Position numbers and translations under genes: made by a program
Notes under the pieces: model-generated
What the model was told of the DNA's origin: nothing
Databases searched by the model: none
The model's input: the letters and a program-made list of their open reading frames with translations, nothing else
Shown: one piece after another, positions 1 through 12,352 of the stretch
How positions within the stretch are numbered: the stretch's first letter is position 1
How the letters are laid out: every line of letters starts with the position of its first letter
Origin: Pelodera strongyloides
Taxonomy: Eukaryota; Nematoda; Chromadorea; Rhabditida; Rhabditidae
Direction of reading: 5' to 3'
Length of the DNA stretch: 64,000 nt
Assembly: GCA_036852015.1 (NCBI GenBank)
Contig: JAANDG010000154.1
Coordinates: forward strand, 62,001-126,000

Positions 1-275
1 GATTGCTTTGGTTTTAATACAAATCGTGGTTTTATTTGTGACTGTGGACCGATGCGTGTACGCTATCATTATTTCGGAATATGTACAACCTGTACGCCGT
101 TCACTGCTGTGAATTATGTCCAGCTTGTCCGTTTTTGCACAATCAGAAGGTTTTTTCAGATTTTCATACAAATCGTGATTTTATCTGCGACTCGGACCTC
201 CGATGTGTGTACGTTACCATTGTTTCTGAATATGTCTGGACTCATTTCACTGCTGTGAATTATGTCCAGCTTATT
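1..275. repeat. Tandem repeat, about 146-bp period (array cut by the window edge)
   Basis: Two diverged units are visible. The phrase ACTGCTGTGAATTATGTCCA occurs near 103 and again near 249. The text before each occurrence (CATACAAATCGTGATTTTAT-like) also repeats. The array probably continues to the left of the window. No coding sense was seen in it. Confidence 0.6.
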
Positions 276-1363
276 TGTTTGATGTTTCATGTTATTTCAT
301 GATCACGTGCTTGTCTGCAGCGTGATAGCTCATCCTTGTTAAAGTTCCCTTTGTACGTAGCTCGTACCGCATACGCGCTAACGCAAATCTCGTCGTCACT
401 CTTGCTTACTCGGAAACATTGACGCTGCTTTTCTTACTTAAACTTCATTGTATGTTGCGACCATCGTAGACTTTATTTGGTGAAATTCTCCGGTCAACCA
501 TTTGTTACATTTTGGCGCACATTAAAAAATCACAGTCAACGCTAGTTATTGCACACTATATATGTATAGGCTTTTTGTTGTTCTAGCTGAAATTTTGAGG
601 ATAATGATAAACATGATAAAGGTTCATCAAGGAACGGAAGCACAACATGGTAAGTGAGCATCTCAAGAAGGGATGAAAGCATTTCCAATGCGGCGCACAA
701 AAGCTCTGAGTAGCGACGATCGTGCTTCAAGCCCAACGTTCCCCTACAGTACTGTATTTTGTTCCCTAAATATATTATGTATAAATGAAACATTATAAAC
801 TGAAAAACAAAGTTATTCAGATGAAATACCAGGAAAGCCGGACACTCCCATGAACGATTGTAATTCAAAGTACAAAATTCAATTTAACCTAACCATGAAG
901 ACATCACTTGTACACGGTCGTTTTCCATGCTGTTCCGTCTTGACCTCTGTTCACAAGGGATGTCCACAAGGCGAGGTCTATCCACCGGTCTGCTAAATTA
1001 ACGCATATCAAAATTATTATAAAAAGTTACATGTGCAAAGGGCAGCGAGTAATATGAGAAACCAAAACCGAAAGCAACGAAGCACCATCTAGCATATATA
1101 CAAATATAAGGAGAATACAAAAGTAAGCAAGAAAAGCTAAGAGCAGCCTTCAATCTTCTGAGCTGGCTCGCATTGTAGAACGTGGCTCGCTTACTATTGG
1201 ATGAGAGGATGAGTACATTTATCGCGCCACGACACGCCCACAAATCTGAAATTCTGCTACGCAACGCAACCGCATCGAGATCATTTATGGGAAACTACAT
1301 TTTACCAAGGTGTTTACGAGAATAAAACGCCAGAACTGGGCTTTTCGAGAAAAAAGTAGCAGT
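276..1363. other. Gene-poor stretch
   Basis: The open frames here are short, have no acceptor-donor structure and resemble no family I know. I see no RNA gene or repeat. Confidence 0.4.
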
Positions 1364-1833
1364 TTAAAGGGGAGGCCCATGAGAAAAAAGCTTTCCTCAT
1401 TATGTTTGCACAGAATGTCCGAAATTTCAGAAATATTACCGTGAAAACCGCATTGTTTGAAGACTAAAACTCGCAGAGTTATTAGTCTTCAAACAATGCG
1501 AGAAAACAGTTCGGCCATGTACCGTAGGCAGCAACGTCAAAATACGTTTTTACGTTTTATATGCGTCCATTAGCATTCTTTCTCTATATAATAATTGTTA
1601 AACGAATGAAGAACATTCCTACGATAATAAAAAAGCGTTTCCAATATTGTAATGCCCTAAAAACGCAAAAATTGATTCTGACTACGGTACCTGGCCGAAC
1701 TGTTTGCCGGGGAATAACTCTGTGAGTTCTAGGTGCAAAGAAATGCGGTTTTTACAGTAATATTTCTAAAATTCCGGACATTCTGCGCAAGTAAATTAAG
1801 GTAAACTTTTTCCTCATGGGCCGCTCCCTTTAA
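1364..1833. mobile_element. MITE-like inverted-repeat element, family B copy 1
   Basis: The ends are inverted repeats: TTAAAGGGGAGGCCCATGAG at the left and its near-complement ending CCGCTCCCTTTAA at the right. Sub-terminal segments also pair, such as CACAGAATGTCCGAAATTTC against AATTCCGGACATTCTGCGC. There is no transposase frame inside, so this is a non-autonomous foldback element. A second copy lies at 54041-54476. Confidence 0.75.
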
Positions 1834-3250
1834 GTCGAAATGTTTTCCACGGTGTTATCGAGAACAAAACACCGACTGAGACACTTCTGGTAGACTACAT
1901 CTTACCACGGTGTTTGCGATAATACAACGCTGTGAAGTTATCAGTTTAATCTGAAATCGTCCTAATTAAGTGTCTTTCTAAGATAGCTTAAGATGAAATA
2001 AGAAGGAACGGTAAAGTTCGCTGTTATGCATCTGGAAGGAGAGCTTATTGGTTATACCATAGTAATACCTAAATTTACTACCTAAATACTACCTAAATTT
2101 GCACCTCAACCTTAGTTCGCAGCGAATCCTGCATGCTACAATAACTGAAGTCCAAGAAGAATACAATAATGGATGATCGCGAAAGCAACGAAACAAGGAT
2201 GACAAACGATTTCCCACAGATATTCATAACGCGCACAAAAAGCGATGGGGCATTCGAATACGACATTGCAAAAAATATTTTACTAATGGTAAGCAACCTA
2301 ATTAATCAAGATAAAGAATTAGAAAAGTTGAGAGCGTAAAAAATAAAATAAAATAAAAAGTGAATAATGCATCATTGTCTAACATGATACCCCGTTTCGA
2401 CCCTAAATCGCATACGAGGGTTTTACCAGGGTAGGGTCTCATCAGTGCGATGAACCGGGCTTATAAAAAAAAGAGAAGTATATAACATGTATACAAGAAT
2501 ATGAGGTAAATAACACAACAACAAAAAAGATTCTAGCTCAATCCCAAAAAAAAACGTAATAGGCAGGTCATATAAAAAAAAGAAAACAACTATAAAACTA
2601 AGCAGCAGAAATGCAATGAAAGGCTAGAGGACCAGTAACAACCACCCTTATATCCCAAAGCAACAAAACAAAGAGTGTAAAACAAGAACCCTTATAAATA
2701 AAATAAAAACAATTTTAGGAACATAAACACGCAAACACACTACTTAAACTTTTCTACAATAAACCTATACTGTATAATTACATACTCATAAGGATAAAAT
2801 TACGTACTCATAAGCAAAAACAAAACGCACATAAATAAATCGACAAACAAATTAATAATCATTAGCAACACGCTCACTTAATCGGTTCGCTCAGTCTCGT
2901 TGACAAAACGGCGCAGCACCTACCGATCAAAGTCAACACAATTGGCCACAAACTGCTCTAGAGAATCGTACTCGAGGATCCTAAAATGTAAAATTCATGA
3001 GAAACTCATATTGGAAACGATTGGGATTCTTCAAACCACAATATTTGAACATGACACTAAATTTCTCAGTTGAAGCAACATGGCAACGGTTTGCATAGCC
3101 TACATATATCCAAAGGTGGGCAAAAACTATTGATGGAAACATTCTTCAAACTCACTTGTCAAACGCTGTCTGCAGGCCCTTTCTCGTTTTGGCCAGTGTT
3201 CGTTTCTAAATTGTAAATAGAAGTCAATAAAGATGTTACATATAAATCAA
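1834..3250. other. Gene-poor stretch with A-rich segment
   Basis: No gene is visible. From about 2330 to 2870 the plus strand is strongly enriched in A over T (runs such as AAAATAAAATAAAATAAAAA), unlike its surroundings. This may be the tail of an old retroposed sequence or simple low complexity. Confidence 0.4.
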
Positions 3251-3284
3251 TAGTATCGCCATGTCACTCTCACTTTTTCAAGTT

Positions 3285-4760
3285 GAACTTACGGATAGAT
3301 AGATAGCATAAGCGACAAAACCAAAAAACGCAAACATACCACGTGTTTCCGACTGAGCAGCTCCCGCGACACAAAATGCACCCAAAGGGCATTTGTCTTC
3401 GGGAATATTGACCAATTGTTTCTGAAAAGTTCGCATTTATACTATACAAAACGTCGCGCAGCATAGCACGACATAAAGAACAAACACTATTGGCGCATAA
3501 AATAAAATGGGTGCTTCTTACTGGCCCTAGTGTATGTTACAGTAGCTTAACTGATATCAACTCACTGAGTGGCCTCGCGCATCAGACGATATATCTCAAA
3601 TTGGCATTCCGTGGCCGTCCCTCGGAAGAGATCCGGATCGGATTCCAGATCGAAAAATCGCGTCGCACCATCTGAAACGTTTTTTTCTGCATTATACCTG
3701 TTAATGTTGTTGTTGTTATGTCAAACAGGTATAACAAGTTTTCACTGTTGGGTCGTTCATAAGTACAAGAGTTCGACAGTTGTTTCTTTCGGTTGACTCT
3801 CGCCAAATTCTCTTTCAATCAATCCCTAGCTACTTGTTTGATCGCAATTTCTCTCCAGGCTTAGTTAATATTGGTTAAAAGAACTTCTGCAAAGGGTGAA
3901 ACCTATTGAAAGAGCCGATGGACTGGGGACATTGCACGGAAATTTTGCTGTTTACAAAAATGTGGCGCCGGTGCAGTTATGGCGCCTGCTGTCCTGTCGC
4001 ACTGTGTATTCAACGTCATCATTATATTCACCCACCTTTTTCCATGCGGCTCAAAGTACAATCTATAATTTTGACCGCCACTCCAGTCGTCCTGACGTCG
4101 AATGCCTTCCCTTTGAGAGTACCTGAAATCATTATCATTAACGAGTCGGAGAGTACTAAAAGGTGGCATATGGATAGGATACACCGTAAGGTCCTCACCA
4201 TAATAACCTAAAGTGAAGAATTCACTAGACAACTACAAAATTTTAAATATTTTTCTTCCACAATATCACACATTATCAAGTACATAAATTAAATCACTCT
4301 AACCATTTGACACCTTGTTTCTATAAGCATTTTGGCATTATTTTATTTCTGACCTGATGCTCTCCTCATCCGTTGGTTGGATGAGGAGATTGCCCGCATG
4401 CAGGTCCCGATGCTCAAAGGAAATGGCTTCCTCCGCCACTCTCAAGGCCCATATCGCATGCGCCAGGATGGAAGTGGCTTGCTCCTCTCCCTCGATCTAG
4501 AGAAGAATGGACAGTCAAACAAATAATATATATATATATGTCATGGGCTCCAAGACTTCTACTGCCGCAATTGCATGCGATCAGAAAACAACGTTTTTTA
4601 GCAATCAATTGTAAGAATTCCGCCCACATTCTCATTGTTTTAGATAATCGTAAAAAGGAAAGTTTACCTGGAAATTTCCAGGTCCTGGCCGCCCAGCTCT
4701 AGAGCGATGCACAGGAAAAGCTGGTTCTAAAATGATTCCTGAATGTAAATCTAAAAGCAA
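3285..4760. repeat. Tandem duplication unit, downstream copy (matches about 7690-9420)
   Basis: The kinase 3' half and its 3' flank are duplicated, introns included. The flank block GGATAGATAGATA...CACCCAAAG..GCATTTGT at 3292-3400 recurs at 7692-7800, and exons and introns match to the GATTCCTGAATGTAAATC block at 4733/9377. The upstream copy has about 95 bp of extra intron sequence near 8760-8860. Confidence 0.75.
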
Positions 4761-7246
4761 CAATGAAAGCCTTACAGACTTTCTTCCAAATACAGCATGT
4801 TACAATGTCAAATACATTCCTATAGTTAGAAAGGGCAAGACAGAAATTAATATACCATGGTGGTCTTATTCTTTAATTATATGTATTAAAACTGATAGAA
4901 TCATTGGCAAAGATCACATGAGGATCAGTTTCAAAAGTCTAAAACAAATAACAGCCATAAAAAGTTCGAAAATCAACCTAAAGCATGAACCCACCTCCGT
5001 TGCATACTCATCGGGCCTATCGTTGTGGGTTCCCTTTTCTAGCGCAAAGCTATCCCAGGCCGTGAGCAGCTGAGGTTGATAGGCTCCTAAATGGAACACA
5101 ATATCTCGTATCATCTGCAACATCAGTAATGATTGTAAGCATCACACACATCCTATTCATTTGCAATACGCCGCAGAAGAGAGGCACACTATTTTAAATG
5201 CATAGCAATTGCCGGCGTTGGTTGCGAGGTGAACGCTCATTATTCACTTTAACATTCTTCTAATAAGGAGGCAACGCAAGTCAAAAGAAAGAGTTGCAAA
5301 AAAATTGAAAGTGCCTAGTAGGCTCACCTCTCACAACCCAGGAAGCATGCAGCCCGATGAAGCCTGTGGTTCTATTGGCCATTACTTGGGCAAGGCAGCT
5401 CAGTTCCTTCATGATGAGGAGCTGAAGTGTTGAACAAATATAAGTGTGCAATTCAAACTAACTCATACGAGTATCGCTGTTAATGAAGTTTAATATTCAT
5501 AAATGTCTTATGGGACACCTCAGAATGGAGACATGACAAAGAAAAAGAAAAATTGTTGCAGCAATCTCCTTCGCTGGAACTTTTCCCAAGATCTCGTACC
5601 TCAGGCACTAGAAGTGAAGGCTCCTTCAGAAATTCTCCGTTCACTTTCCCTCCGAATCCGAGAGCTGTTTGAACGGGCATAACCTAGATGAAAATTATTA
5701 AATTCAACCAAACAACACGCACCTGAACGAAAACCACGGATGAATGTTGTTCCACAATTAAAATAAAAAACGGTTATCTCATTGAGCCTAAATACAATGG
5801 AAACGACCATAGAAAACAACCCGCGATTTCCTCTTATGTTCATACCTTGAGGGCGATTGGTTGTCCACATAACATTGTTTCGTAGACTTCGCCAAATGCG
5901 CTTTCGCCCAACTTGCTCGCCGAACTTAGCACCCTAAAAATATAGCAGGTAATTCAAGCGTTTGTCCTGCAGTTATCTCACAATCGCCGACCTTACGCTT
6001 TACATGAACTAACTTGCAGGAAATGAATCTGGGAATACTAACCCTATTTCAGCTGTAATAGAGCATTTATAAACACGTTCCTCCCCGTGGAAAGTCCCCG
6101 TGACCGTTCATGAGCACTTTCATTTACAGAAGAAATATATGTATCGGAACCCGGTACTTTCCAAAAAATTCAAATAATTCAAAGATTCAAACAATATTTT
6201 CCATGTATAGTCCTTATCTCAAGTGCCTGAAACGTAGAAACAGGGGTTACGATACCTCTATTTCCTCTATAGAAAGTGAACGTGTTCAAACGGCCACGGG
6301 GACCTTACCACGGGGAAGCAAGTGCTTATAAATCCTCTATAGGTTAGTTAATAAAATATGTATTCTTAAACCGTGTTTATTTATTGTTTGTTTGAATACA
6401 CTAATCCGTAATCTTACTCGACGGGGAGCTCCTTCCACTCCATTACTTGTCTCAGTCCCACGGCGGTCAAAAGCACGTCCTCCTGTGCAGGGTGGGCTGT
6501 GGGTACATCCTTATCGTCCTTTTAGTGCTCAAATCCGCCAGCTTTCTCTGCACTATCAGGTCTTCTCACTAAAACAAAGCAATTAACGGTGTCGTTAAAA
6601 GCCATAAACATATTGAACGATAAAGCTAGAAGACAGTATCCAAAGCAAGCACATATCCAACCAACCTTGTCAACGAAGATCCCGACGTATTCTCGTGCGT
6701 GCCGGCTTAGTTCGAAAACTGGGACAAGGTTTGCGTAGGCTTTGGCCGTACAAGCTCTTTAGGCTCGTCGGCGAAAAGGTCCTGAAGCAAAACCATGCCA
6801 CAAGCCTCTCGCACGACCGGCAACACGAGCGAATACTCCGGACTCTGTAGTGCACGCTGGAAATAAGCGATCATGAGTGATGCAAGATAGAATTGAATAG
6901 ACATTGCAGTCTGCGTAAATTACTGCGCTTACACTTATAAAAGCCTTTTTTCAGCTCGTTCTATTCATTAATTTATGCACCACCATTTGGTACAAAAATG
7001 TTTCCTCTGGAAAGATCGTTGTAGTAGCGAATTGCCAAGCTTACTATCTTATATGGAAAAAAAGAAATATTTAATATATAAACCGACCGAAAACCGCAAG
7101 TTCGGGTGGTTGACCACGCTTCGGCTGAAGTGCTGAAGAAGTCGGGAGCGGAGGTTGTGCCCGGAAGGGACCATGTAGCTCCCCAGAGCAAACAGCTCTT
7201 GCTCGGTGAAGTCTCCGACATTCTTCGCTTTCATGTGGGCTGCCAT
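3562..7246 (-). pseudogene. Haspin-like kinase paralogue, decayed copy
   Basis: This is a second locus with the same exon order as the gene at 7993-12349. The exons read are 7246-7088, 6856-6666, 6568-6418, 5933-5846 (glycine loop GESAFGEVY), 5683-5600, 5421-5328, 5086-4995 (THNDRPDEY), 4726-4668, 4496-4354 (catalytic loop HRDLHAGN), 4122-4036 and 3671-3562. Haspins phosphorylate histone H3 Thr3, but this copy looks broken. The second exon is 191 nt, against 219 in the sister, and its reading frame changes in mid-exon. The third has an in-frame TAA. The 4726-4668 exon is 1 nt short and the 4122-4036 exon is 2 nt short. The DYT-equivalent reads DCT. Splice sites are mostly intact, so decay looks recent. 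Assembly errors could explain one frameshift but hardly all. Confidence 0.72.
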
Positions 7247-7249
7247 TCT
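7247..7249 (-). promoter_or_regulatory. 3' splice site one base before the start codon of the decayed haspin copy
   Basis: Reading the minus strand, AATTTCAG ends one base before the ATG at 7246. No upstream coding exon is visible, so this is a candidate spliced-leader acceptor. It fixes the start, because upstream in-frame ATGs would lie outside the mRNA. Confidence 0.5.
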
Positions 7250-7992
7250 GAAATTGATACATTTTGTCTTCTGAAATTGATACAACATTCTACTATACAA
7301 CAAAATAATAATTCTTAGAGTAGGCTAGCTACCGAGCATGGGTAAAAAATGTCATCTCAACATAGGCCTGTTCCTGAACATTTTTCGCTAGGAAACTTAG
7401 CTACTTCGAATTGGTGAATGATTAATCGTTGAGGACAACGCATAGGAGCACGAAGGGATAGAATGAGCCAATGAGGACGCGACGATGGTAGGCGAAAAGT
7501 AGTAGAATAGCCTAACTTGCAAAGAAAAATATTTTGGTGTCGGGAACGGAACCCGGGACCTTCTTGGGTAGATTATGATGGAGTCGCGCGGAAGATAGTA
7601 GGTGAAAAGCAGAAGTATAGCCTAATTCCAAAAAAAAAGGAATAGGTTGGTGTCGGCAACAGAACCCGGGTAAATAATCACTTGTACAGTTGATTTTACG
7701 GATAGATAGATAACATACGGGACAAAAAAAACCAAACAAACCACGTATTTCCGATTGAGCAGCTCCCTCGACAAAAAATGCACCCAAAGTGCATTTGTTT
7801 TCGGGCAGAATACCGACCAATTGTTCCTGAAAGGTTCGCATTTATGCTATACAAAACGTCGCGCAGCATAGCACGACATAAAAAACAAACACGATTGGCG
7901 CACAAAATAAAAAGGGTACTTCTTACTGGTCCGAGTGTATGTAACATTCAACTCAACAATTGTCCGAATTCAATAGCTTAACTGATATCAAC

Positions 7993-10900
7993 TCACTGAG
8001 TGGCCTCGCGCATCAGACGGTAGATCTCAAATTGGTATTTCGTGTCCGTCACTCGGAAGAGATCCGGATCGGATTCCAGGTGTTGAAGAAGCGCGTCGCC
8101 CCGTCTGAAACGTTTCTTCCTGCACATTATACCTGGTAATGTTGTTGTTATGTCAAGCATGTATAAGAAGTTTTCACTGCTAGGTCGTTCATAAGTACAA
8201 GAGTTCGTCAGTTTCTTCTTTCGGTTGACACTGGCCAAATTCTTTTTCAATCAAGCCCTAGCTACTTGTATGATCTCAATTTCTCTGCAGGTTTAGTTAA
8301 TTTTGGTCTAAAAACTTCTGCAAAGGGTGAAACCTATTGAAAGAGCCTATGGACTAGGGACAATGCACAAAAATTTTGCTGTTTACAAAAAGATGGCGCC
8401 GGTGCAGTTATGACGCCTGCTGTCCTGTCGCTCTGTGCATTCAATGTTATCATTATTCACCCACCTTTTTCCATGCGGGATAAACTGTAGTCTATTAGTT
8501 TCACCGCGATCCCAGCCGTCCTGACGTCGAAAGCCTTCCCGTTGAGATGGTACCTGAAATCATGATCATTAACGAGTCGGAGGGTACTAAAAATGTGGCA
8601 CGTGGATATGATACACCGTAAGGTTCTCACTATAATAACTACATTGAAAAATTCACTAGACAACCACAAAATTAAAAAAAATTCTTCCACAATATCACAC
8701 ATTATCAAGTACATAAATTAAATCAGTCTAACCTTTTGACACCTTGTTTCTATAATCATTTTGGCACCTTGACGTTGTGCTTAATATACGTGCCTATGAA
8801 CAAAACCTTAATTATATTATATAAGAGAAGAAAAGGGCAACCATAGAGTTCCGATGGCACAAATTTTATTTCTGACCTGATGCTCGCCTCATCCGTTGGT
8901 TGGATGAGGAGATTGCCCGCATGCCGGTCCCGATGCTCAAAGGAAATGGCTTCCTCCGCCACCCTCAAGGCCCATATCCCTTGCGCCAGGATCGAAAGGG
9001 CTTGTTCCTCTCCCTCGATCTAGATAAGAAAGGACAGTCAAACAAACACAACAAGTAACAAAAAAGAGATTTAAAAAAATAATAGATTTAGATTTAAAAA
9101 AAAAACATAATGCGTGTGTATTTATCCCATTGTTGTATGTTAAATGTTACAAAGAATTATACATGTGTATATCATCGGAAATGTCATGGGCTCCAAGACT
9201 TCTACCGCCGCAATTGCATGCAATCAGAAAACAACGTGTTTTAGCAAACAAGTGTAAGAATTCCGCCCACATTCTCATTGTCTTAGATAATCGTAAAAAG
9301 GAAAGTTTACCTGGAAGCTTTCCAGGTCCTGGCCACCGAGCTCTAGAGCGATGCACAGGAAAAGCTGGTTCTAAAATGATTCCTGAATGTAAATCGAAAA
9401 GCAACAACGGAAGCCTTACAGACTTTCTTACAAAACAATTAATGTAGTTCCTGCTTCTAAGAACCTTTTCACTGCGCAAAAGCAGTCCTTCGCTTTTGTT
9501 TTCCACTTAAAAGCATAGCCTGATCATAGTAGTTAAAAAGGCACTTTGGTTAATACGACAACAGTTAAGCTGATAGCTGTGGATTTCGTTTTCCAGTTTA
9601 CATACATTTCTCGAAAATGCACACAACTTCTGAAGCGTTCGTCATAAATATTCCAGCAGCTTTGGAAATCAGCTAATAATATTGATAGTTTGCAATGCTC
9701 ACATGCAAAACAGTGCAAACAATGTGTGAAATGGCAAATAAACCCACATGCACAGCATACTGGTCCGGACGGTCGTTCTCAGTTCCATTTGCCTCCTTGA
9801 ACCCGTCCCAGGCATCCAGGAAGGCCACTGGATAAGGCGCTAAATGGAGAACATACAAAATACTAAATGGACAACAAATATCGGAGTAGCAACGGTCGGT
9901 TCTGAAACGTACTTTGCATACGGAAGTGAATATGATTAGAATACAAAATACCATACTAATAAGAACAAATTCATGGGTATGCACTGCTCAAACACCGACT
10001 ATCACTTTTACTTAAATTTAAAAGAAATATTGAAATGTTTCTTGCTCTCGGAATATACTTCAAACCTAGAAGAAGACACTCACCTTTCACGACCCGGGCA
10101 CCAACGAGCCTGGTGAAGGTTGTCTTCCTGTTCGAAGTTCCCTCCGACAGACGACTGAGCTCGCTGGTGACAAGCAACTGAAATGTTCCGTCAATGAGGA
10201 GCAATAACAAGCTAAATTAACGGGCAGTGTTTAGAAACTTTCTGGTTATCTGAATTCAGTTGTGTACGCAAAAAGCAAATAGGATGAAAATGTTTAGACA
10301 GCATACTGTACATGGAAATGCGGATGTCAGCATTTGTATGAAAGAGAGGGAGAGAGAGAGGGGAGCATGTGAGGGAGGATCAGCAAGCCGTCGGTACTTT
10401 CCAATACTTCCCAATTCCCAAAGTGCCATGACTTACCTCGGGGAGAACCAGGGCTACGTCCTTCAGCAGGTCACCATTGACCTTCCCTGAAAATCCCAGG
10501 CCATGCTCCAGGACAGGAACCACCTGTAAAATACAACATAATTATTTTAGCTTCGTAAAGAGGTAAAATAAGGAAATAAAAAATTTCCTCAAAAATATCA
10601 TACTCTTCTGCTAGTACACCTAATTCAGTTATCATTCAGCAAGTTTCATACCTTTAAAGCCACCGCCTGTCCTTCGAAGCTTGTGCGAAACACTTCGCCA
10701 TATTGTCCTTCGCCAATCTTCTCCACCCCGACGACAGCACTAAATATTAACATAAGTTGGTGAACCGAAAACATTGTTTGGAAACTCTACTGACTAAGTC
10801 GGCATTTGGAGTTGTGAAGGCTGGGTCGCCTTGGAACCAAAACAGAATATTTTCACAAACCTCGCGGTAATCCCCTTCATGCACTATGCACTAAAAGGGC

Positions 10901-12349
10901 GCGTTCGGGTTGCTCTTTCCAAAAGGAAAGCATGCAAAATCATACTGTATTGTGTGCTTTCTCAAAGCATTAAATCATTTTGGAAAGACCCAAGCCGAAC
11001 GATAAATTTGCATGTTTTCCGTTCGGAAAGAGCAACGCGAACGCGCCCTTATCATAAGTATCAATTTTCAGCCCCGTAAAAGGCAACATCAGAAGAGACA
11101 ACATTCGATTCATCAATAAATGTAAGTTCAAAATCATACTCTGTAGGTAGTCCCTCCTTCCAGCTGTAGACGTCCTGCTGGTCAATTGTGGAGAGCAAAC
11201 TGGTCAGCGCGGGGGATCGAGGGGCATCACTTCCGTTGTTGTTTCCCTGAAATATGGGTAATAAGTTCGTTAGTTTTATAACAGTTTACACGAACTAGCC
11301 ACTTTCTTTACTTAATGTGATGACTAATTGTAAGAACAAAATATAAAATGGCGAGCAATCCCGAAACTAGTTCGTTTCAACGTGCATCTAATTTCAACAT
11401 AATACAAATAAAATACTCCAAGAGTAAGGCGGTCTTACCTTGGTTCGGCCCTCCTCATCGCGCTGGTCTTCTTCTATGCGGCGCTTAAGAGTATCTCCAC
11501 ACTAAAACAAAGCAATTGAACTTGTATGCAGAAAAGTGGGACAAGACGCAAAGAGTAGAACAAATACCTCACGAAGTCAGTACGTAAACCGCGATATGCA
11601 AATCTTAGCGAAAATAATCCAGGGGAAAGCCCCTATCATAAAAAAAACAACACTATCAAATAAAAAGTAACCTGCGCTGCAAACAAGTGAAGATACTCCT
11701 TCGCACCAACATCCAATTGAAAAACGGGCACAAGGCTGGCGCAGGCCTTGGTGATTGAGTAGTGTGCGGCCAGTTCCTTGTGCACCATTACCGTTGACTC
11801 ATCGCTTTCCAGGAGGCCGATGAGGCGCTCGATGAAGCCCTCTCCGAGGATCGTGAACACAACCTCGCTGTCTGCGGTCTTGAACGACTTCTGAAAGTAG
11901 TTTATGAGAGTCTGTTCCGTCGAATAAATTATTTTCAATGGTTTCATGCACCCGGATTTTGCAGTAAGGGGCAGTTTAAAAGGAATTGCTGGCTTAACTA
12001 TAGACAAACGGGTGGTGGAATTAAGGGACAAATTGCTTGCGTAACCTTCTGCTCGATATGTGTATTCACTAACATCGGAACATATGTGCATTTGTGTGGT
12101 CAAAAAGCTTGCAATACGGTTCTGAACCACTAAATATTCAAAAACACTGTGCGGGGAAAAAGCAAAGATTTGCTTGCAATAATATAAACTGACCGCGACT
12201 CGGTGATTGGGATGGTCTATCACCGATCTCGAGAAGTGCTTCAAGATCTTGGAACGGAGCCGGTGGCCTGTCGGAATAAGAATCGTCGCGAGAGCGAAGA
12301 GTTCGCTTTCCGAGCGGCCCATACATTTTGTGTTCACTGCGGCAGACAT
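7993..12349 (-). CDS. Haspin-family protein kinase with a helical N-terminal extension
   Basis: Twelve exons join in phase to 445 aa: 12349-12194, 11890-11672, 11501-11439, 11246-11140, 10739-10652, 10523-10437, 10177-10084, 9839-9748, 9370-9311, 9019-8877, 8553-8465, 8132-7993. Residues 1-125 are a helix-rich region I do not recognise (MGRSESELFALATILIPTGH, later KACASLVPVFQLD). The kinase part shows haspin hallmarks in order: glycine loop KIGEGQYGEVF, VALK lysine, SELSRL helix-C glutamate, LDAWDGFKEANGTENDRP, NQLFLCIALELGGQDLE, catalytic loop HRDRHAGN, KLIDYSLSRMEK (haspin DYT in place of DFG) and YQFEIYRLMRE near the end. Haspins phosphorylate histone H3 Thr3 at mitotic chromosomes. Oddities are Arg where Leu is usual in HRDL, and a last exon that stays in frame only from an upstream acceptor. 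An active but divergent kinase or a pseudokinase are both possible. Confidence 0.85.
10894..11050. mobile_element. Short MITE-like foldback element in a haspin intron
   Basis: About 157 bp lie in the intron between exons 4 and 5 of the haspin-like gene. The ends are long inverted repeats: AAAGGGCGCGTTCGGGTTGC on the left, and the complement of the same motif (GCAACGCGAACGCGCCCTT) on the right. The arms pair over about 45 bp. No coding frame is present. Confidence 0.75.
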
Positions 12350-12352
12350 CCT
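12350..12352 (-). promoter_or_regulatory. Acceptor directly upstream of the haspin-like start codon
   Basis: On the minus strand TTAACTTCAG is followed by one base and then ATG (12349). No upstream coding exon in a matching phase is evident. A trans-splicing acceptor is the simplest reading; a non-coding 5' exon near 12681-12649 (bounded by TTTCAG and GTAAGT) is the alternative. Confidence 0.5.

Noticed and set aside
3903..4232. 109-codon minus-strand frame over the haspin pseudogene
   Set aside because: Much of it is the frame-shifted reading of the KIIDCTLSRMEK exon plus introns.
9147..9506. 119-codon minus-strand frame
   Set aside because: This is an alternative frame through the NQLFLCIALELGG haspin exon and its introns.
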